A stretch of 10,629 nt of DNA from Euperipatoides rowelli (Eukaryota > Onychophora > Udeonychophora > Euonychophora > Peripatopsidae). A model generated the notes under the pieces. It did no database searches. It saw nothing but the letters and a program-made list of their open reading frames with translations, and was not told the DNA's origin. The translations under genes and the position numbers were made by a program. Every line of letters starts with the position of its first letter. The first letter of the stretch is position 1. The stretch is from NCBI GenBank assembly GCA_003024985.2, contig PXIH01S0057474.1; one strand, given 5' to 3'. Of the stretch, positions 6,946 through 10,629 are shown in pieces.

Positions 6946-7762
6946 AATATTCAAATAAGACATTTCAAAACTGGAGAGTAGATAAACTGGAATTAATAAA
7001 TAAATTCAATTCTAAAGGTTATTAATGATTAAAAAGTTCAGAATATGTCAGCGTTTTCCTGAAATGAAGTAAACCAAATAAAATTCAAAAACCATTCGTT
7101 CATTGCACCGAATCAACAGAACGTTCCAAGAGGGCCTAATAATAGTCAGTTCTCGTTGTAAAAGTCCTTAAGAAGACTCTCGGAAGAAAGAAGGCCTAGA
7201 AAGCGATACAACAAAAGGCGTCAATCCAATAAATCACAAAAAGTCTATACAACGGAGGTCAGAACAAACTTGAATTAAAGAGGCTCAATGTAGAGTTTAA
7301 AATTTCAAATAAAACAGTATTTCATGGAAACATTCAAGTTAAATTGAATAAAGAGGGTGAAAATACAAAGCATAGATACGTGCATGTGGGTCTGGCTACT
7401 GAAATTCAACGTGAATGTTGAAAAGGAGAGCTCAACAGGTCCCAAAGACATTAAATTCGAAGAANACTGGTACACATAAGTTATAATCGTAAGAATCATA
7501 AGTAAATCCTAAGGTAGCAACATTTCTTTTACATAAAAAAATGACAAAAAAAGATAAAAAATAAGAATCAGGCGACGGAGCAAAAGAATCTCTCATCCGC
7601 CATGTCTCCATGCGCACATGCACAATATTTTACTTAATTATTTAACTTCATAATGTGATCCTAATCCTGAGTAGAGTGATACTTCATATCCATTGTTTTT
7701 TTTTTAGTTATATTGAAAATCATCATGTCCAAATTAGTGATGGGTCAGAGGCATTCGTATTC
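6946..7762. other. Non-coding stretch with one N
   Basis: I find no gene. Composition is somewhat less AT-rich from about 7080 to 7470, with several AAGAGG, GGCCTA and GGAGGTC words, but every frame is interrupted and nothing resembles a known family. A single N lies at 7465. TAGTGATGGGTCAG at 7735-7748 resembles the terminal bases of some hAT transposons and stands just ahead of the palindromic array. Confidence 0.4.
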
Positions 7763-8590
7763 TAGCTCACAAGATCATTCAAAGTGGATCATTTTGTAAA
7801 CTAGTCTTAAGATCACTCATTAAAATGAGGCATCTTTTTTTAACTCATTCACAAAATCACCCAACAAAGTGAGTCATCTTATGAACTATTTCACATGACT
7901 ACTCACTAAAGGGAGTCATCTTGTCAACCAGTTCATAAAACTACTCACCAAAGTGAGTCATCTTGTGAAATTGTTTTCAAGCCCACTCACCAAAGTGAGC
8001 CTAAGTGAATCATCTGGTGAACTAGTTCCCAAGTTTACTCACCAAAGACAGTCATCTTGTGAGCTGGTTTGCAAGATCACTCAACAAAGTATGTCATGTT
8101 GTTGACTAGTTCACAAGATCACTTAATAAATTAAGTCATCTTGTGAACTAGTTTACAAGATCATTTAAAGTGAGTTATTCATTACAATTCATTCGTGATG
8201 AATGATTCTAATTTCATATCACATAAATAACTATTGAGATTCGGTGCATTTCTTTCTACTTTTTTTTTGCTAGACTTAATTTTTAGTTGCGACATTAGAG
8301 TTACATTTAATAGTTAAAATTTTAAATATACACTGTATAAATTGCTATTTAAATAAAGATTCTAGTTGTAAATTTATCGAAGAAAGTTTTAGTTTTAATA
8401 AAAGTTTTTAATTTATAACTCAAAAATTCTTGCAGTAAAAATTAACTTTATCGATAATAGCAACCGTGAACAATTTGCTTAATTTTTGTGAACAGTAAAT
8501 GAGTCATTCATAGGTGTGATTACAATGAATGATACATCATGAGTTCAGAATGATTTGTGATTGCGTTAACATTATTGCCTGGTGATGATT
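7735..8590. mobile_element. Possible non-autonomous hAT-like element around the palindromic array
   Basis: The left end would be TAGTGATGGGTCAG (7735-7748), like the TAGTGATGGGC start known in several hAT families. The body is the 42-bp palindromic array, and beyond it come isolated related words: CATTCGTGATGAATG (about 8192-8206), GAGTCATTCAT (about 8501-8511) and AATGAATGATACATCATGAG (8525-8544). There is no transposase frame. I could not find a clean matching right terminus or an 8-bp target duplication, so both the borders and the class are tentative. Confidence 0.3.
7763..8190. repeat. Tandem array of 42-bp near-palindromic monomers
   Basis: Nine full monomers start near 7781, 7823, 7867, 7909, 7951, 7993, 8045, 8087 and 8129, with spacing exactly 42 in most cases, 44 in one, and 52 where a 10-base insertion CTAAGTGAAT-like sits at about 8002. 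A half unit precedes and a degraded one follows. The consensus unit begins AAGTGAGTCATCTTGTGAAC and ends TAGTTCACAAGATCACTCACCA; apart from a few bases it equals its own reverse complement around the central CTAG. The best single example is 8131-8168, a 38-bp palindrome with few mismatches. Such subterminal palindromic repeats occur in some hAT-type DNA transposons; no transposase is present. A satellite seeded by a foldback element is the alternative. Confidence 0.9.
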
Positions 8591-8935
8591 TTACTAAAAC
8601 CTGATTCGCACAGGACTTATTTTTCTCCAGGACGATGATAAAATTTTACTTTCCTACAGGACGTCAGGAAAATTAATGCAATTTAGACACAGGTAAAAGT
8701 AACAAGTCCTTAAAACTTTCCAGTTTCCCCACTACTTTTTACCCCGATAATAAGCAAAGGAAAGCGTTTTACTGGAGACTCCAGAAAAACAAAATCCAAT
8801 TAGGACATGTTTATATATATTTAAACAGATGTTTATATAAATTTATAGCCATGCAGTAAATAACATTGATTGTTTGTGTCTATTGTATATAATATATGCT
8901 ACTCTTGTGCATAATATTGCTTGGTCTCGATAAAG
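8191..8935. other. Non-coding stretch with short dyads
   Basis: No gene is seen. It contains the echoes of the palindromic array near 8500-8560, three CAGGAC words (8611-8616, 8628-8633, 8657-8662) in a 60-bp span, a perfect TAAAATTTTA dyad, and the 25-bp palindrome at 8766-8790. The rest is AT-rich. Confidence 0.4.
8766..8790. repeat. 25-bp near-perfect palindrome
   Basis: GTTTTACTGGAG and CTCCAGAAAAAC flank a single central A. The arms pair at 11 of 12 positions (one A:A mismatch). The core CTGGAG-A-CTCCAG is perfect. It could be a protein-binding dyad or chance; nothing nearby tells which. Confidence 0.75.
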
Positions 8936-9076
8936 ATGACATCTGCTGATCATAATAAAAAAAAACTTAATTTCCCCGACATTCTTGGTAAAAGAAAAGT
9001 TCATGCTTGGACACAAAGAAAAAGTTGCTTTTACTCTGGTAAAATTTTTACTCTGGAGGCGGAGGAAAACTTTAAT
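8936..9076 (+). CDS. Unidentified open frame cut by an N (partial, doubtful)
   Basis: From ATG at 8936 (context AAAGATGAC, acceptable for a eukaryotic start) the frame is open for 47 codons up to the N at 9077. The beginning reads MTSADHNKKKLNFPDILGKR, followed by a basic, aromatic stretch (HAWTQRKSCFYSGK) and an acidic end (LEAEENFN). Composition is protein-like and basic at the front. I recognise no domain. If 9077 is a contig end, the gene may continue on unseen DNA; the bases now following the N are simple T-rich sequence. It may equally be a chance frame in AT-rich DNA. Confidence 0.2.
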
Positions 9077-9077
9077 N
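9077..9077. other. Single N, likely contig junction
   Basis: The N lies between an open frame that ends abruptly and a copy of the 27 bases found at 6834-6860. Confidence 0.6.
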
Positions 9078-9104
9078 TTGATTTTTATTTTTTTATTATT
9101 ATTA
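9078..9104. repeat. 27-bp duplicate abutting N, right copy
   Basis: Exact copy of 6834-6860. Here the sequence runs on past the shared part (ATTTATTTGCAAAGACA), so the two copies look like overlapping ends of neighbouring contigs. Confidence 0.8.
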
Positions 9105-10145
9105 TTTATTTGCAAAGACAATTATTAAAAAAAATTCCACTAAAAAAAAATATTAAAAATGCATAAAAAAAATTATTTAAAGATACTGTACAATAAAGAA
9201 TATTTCTGTCCTCCGTCTGAGATTACAAAAAAAAAAGGTTTCAAAATTTTTTTGGGTCCGAGATTATTTTTATGAGAAAATAGTATTTGTGCTGTTCCAC
9301 TTGCAGTAAAGTTTGTGTTGATTTTTTTTTTTAACAAATTGGACCATAATTACACGATGGATGAATTTGATGATGATTCTCTACAAGTATTGTATTTAAA
9401 CAATTAGTCCATATGATTTTGAGCCTTCAGCTGACATAGTGAATCGGCATCATTTGACATTGGCTCCTCTATATCGGAGAAACACGAACGGCATTAAAAT
9501 ACAGAATTCATACTTGATATTATTTGCAAAAAGTATTTAATTGTAATAGATTATAATAATGATGATTTTTGCTTCTTTTATTATTTATATTATCATCATC
9601 AAGTGACCTAAAATAAAACTCTGGTGAAGTTCCGGATATTTGTAAAAATAAAAAATAAAATAGTGTAAACAACCACATCTAATAAAGATATGTTACTAGG
9701 TGATGAAGAAGCTTCTTCTTCATTGATTCTAATAAACCGATCTGACTTTCTATTTTTTTTTTTTTGCATATCAGTTTTCTTATCAGAATTTTATATGTAT
9801 TAAAAATTTACAAAGAATATGTTTTTTTTTTTAAACTACATTATAACATTTATTAGTAATTTGATCTAGAAATACTGGCAGGCATAGTATATATATAGTC
9901 TTTTTTTTTTAAACCTCTAGAGTCAGTTAACCCAGCCTTTATATTTTTTATTTATTATTTAGCCAAAATAAAATTAAAATTTCTACTTAGAAATGATAAC
10001 TTACAAACAAAAAAAAACAACAATCTGCACATAAATAAAACTGTTTTTCTTTAGATGTAAATGAAAGAAATAAGATGTCATAATTACTTTTTTTTTTCTG
10101 AAAACAAAATAAGTAGGTCAACTTATGTAACAAGGGATGTCTGAT
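9105..10145. other. AT-rich non-coding stretch
   Basis: No gene is supported. It has many homopolymer A and T runs (for example about 9314-9332, 9752-9766, 9819-9832, 9899-9912, 10087-10099), a 14-bp perfect palindrome GAAGAAGCTTCTTC (9705-9718), and ATG/ATC trinucleotide words that mirror each other near 9556-9600. No further CoREST exon could be recognised, though short exons would be easy to miss. Confidence 0.45.
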
Positions 10146-10220
10146 AATTTGGTTTATTCTAAAGAGCACTGGCCTGCTAACTAACACATGTGACTGACGG
10201 GTGTTGGTTCACACTCAGAA
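10146..10220 (+). repeat. tRNA-like sequence, possible SINE head
   Basis: The order of words resembles a tRNA gene: TTTGGTTTATTCTAAAGAGC (A-box side), CTGGCCTGCTAAC with an anticodon-loop-like CTGCTAA (GCT at 10176-10178, as in serine tRNA), then CATGTGACTGACGGGTGTTG and GGTTCACACTC (10206-10216), which matches a B-box only in its first five bases. The anticodon stem does not pair, so this is not a working tRNA. A tRNA-derived SINE fragment or decayed tRNA pseudogene is the likeliest reading; no SINE body or tail is evident. Confidence 0.3.
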
Positions 10221-10629
10221 CGAACTTAATGAATAATTTTTCTGAACTTTTTTTCTGATTTAGTTTTCATTCATTTATTTAATTAATAGTTTTTAATAAA
10301 TTTTCTGAATTGTTTATGTATAAATTCATTGTGTAAAGATGATTTGTACATACTCACACATTTATAGAAAGACATTGGAATTGAAATTACTTTAAATAAA
10401 GTCAATTTATTTAAAACAAAAAGGTCTAGGGATTTAAACTTGATGCCGCATTTGTGCAATTTAAAGCACAACAGTAAGAAATGTGAAGATTTTCAACAGG
10501 CACTAAGTATAGTAAACACTATTGTTTCTAAACTATTACTTTGCAAAATAGCTCAACCATGTTATGTTGAGAGACAGTTCTGATATGGTGTTTTGTTTGT
10601 TTGCCATTCTTTATTATTATGTTGGCTAC
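10221..10629. other. AT-rich non-coding stretch
   Basis: Nothing recognisable is seen. A minus-strand open frame at 10283-10471 is rich in Leu, Lys and Phe, as expected for translated AT-rich DNA, and shows no family features. Confidence 0.45.

Noticed and set aside
7305-7623. Two overlapping minus-strand frames crossing the N at 7465
   Set aside because: They depend on an unknown base, are short, and consist of Ser/Phe/Leu-rich residues typical of translated AT-rich DNA.
1763-8190. CRISPR-like interpretation of the tandem arrays
   Set aside because: Units are contiguous and diverged, with no unique spacers between constant repeats, and the spliced CoREST gene shows that the DNA is eukaryotic.
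8597-8670. CCTGA...TCAGG ends with three CAGGAC words, looking like a small repeat cassette
   Set aside because: Spacing of the words is irregular (17 and 29 bases) and the end dyad is only 5 bp; too weak to call.
9470-9516. YIGETRTALKYR-like reading on the + strand, reminiscent of GIY-YIG nucleases of Penelope-like elements
   Set aside because: The open run is under 20 codons between stops, with no flanking reverse transcriptase or further nuclease motifs; likely coincidence.
10146-10220. Functional tRNA-Ser gene
   Set aside because: The anticodon stem fails to pair, the D-arm region is too long, and the B-box is only partly matched.

Overview
The window is eukaryotic nuclear DNA: AT-rich, with long A/T runs, many minisatellite arrays, one decayed LTR retrotransposon and spliced exons with GT..AG borders. 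The only confident host gene is part of CoREST/RCOR (REST corepressor). Two + strand exons (6284-6341 and 6453-6625), separated by a 111-bp intron, together encode the second SANT domain. The residue pattern ([20 protein letters not shown]) looks more arthropod-like than vertebrate-like, so my best guess is an arthropod; this is inference and the species is not identifiable.

Layout. 1-949: AT-rich non-coding DNA with a perfect 20-bp inverted repeat (415-460). 950-1680: a less AT-rich block with a possible but unproven terminal exon. 1809-2490: eight to nine copies of an ~83-bp minisatellite, followed by a two-copy 84-bp duplication (2495-2628). 2629-3429: featureless. 3430-3502: a 43-bp-period repeat ending at a single N. 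3847-5900: a broken Ty3/gypsy pol pseudogene (end of reverse transcriptase, RNase H, integrase zinc finger, integrase C-terminal part) in at least seven frame segments, in the same orientation as CoREST and upstream of it, perhaps followed by an LTR remnant. 6284-6625: the CoREST exons. 6862-6945: the same 43-bp repeat again. 7763-8190: a tandem array of 42-bp monomers that are themselves near-palindromes. 8936-9076: a short open frame cut off by an N. 10146-10220: a weak tRNA-like, SINE-head-like sequence. The rest is AT-rich non-coding DNA.

The most consequential observation concerns the assembly. There are four single N positions (3503, 6861, 7465, 9077). The 73 bases just before the N at 3503 are identical to the 73 bases just after the N at 6861. 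The 27 bases just before the N at 6861 are identical to the 27 bases just after the N at 9077. This is the pattern expected if 1-3502 really joins 6862 onward and 3504-6860 really joins 9078 onward, so the blocks 3504-6860 and 6862-9076 may be in the wrong order. Long-range statements, such as which genes flank CoREST or what lies in its introns, should be treated with caution across the Ns.

I see no sign of a new defence, toxin or catalytic system. The unusual material is repeat architecture, especially the palindromic 42-bp array, and the probable misordering.
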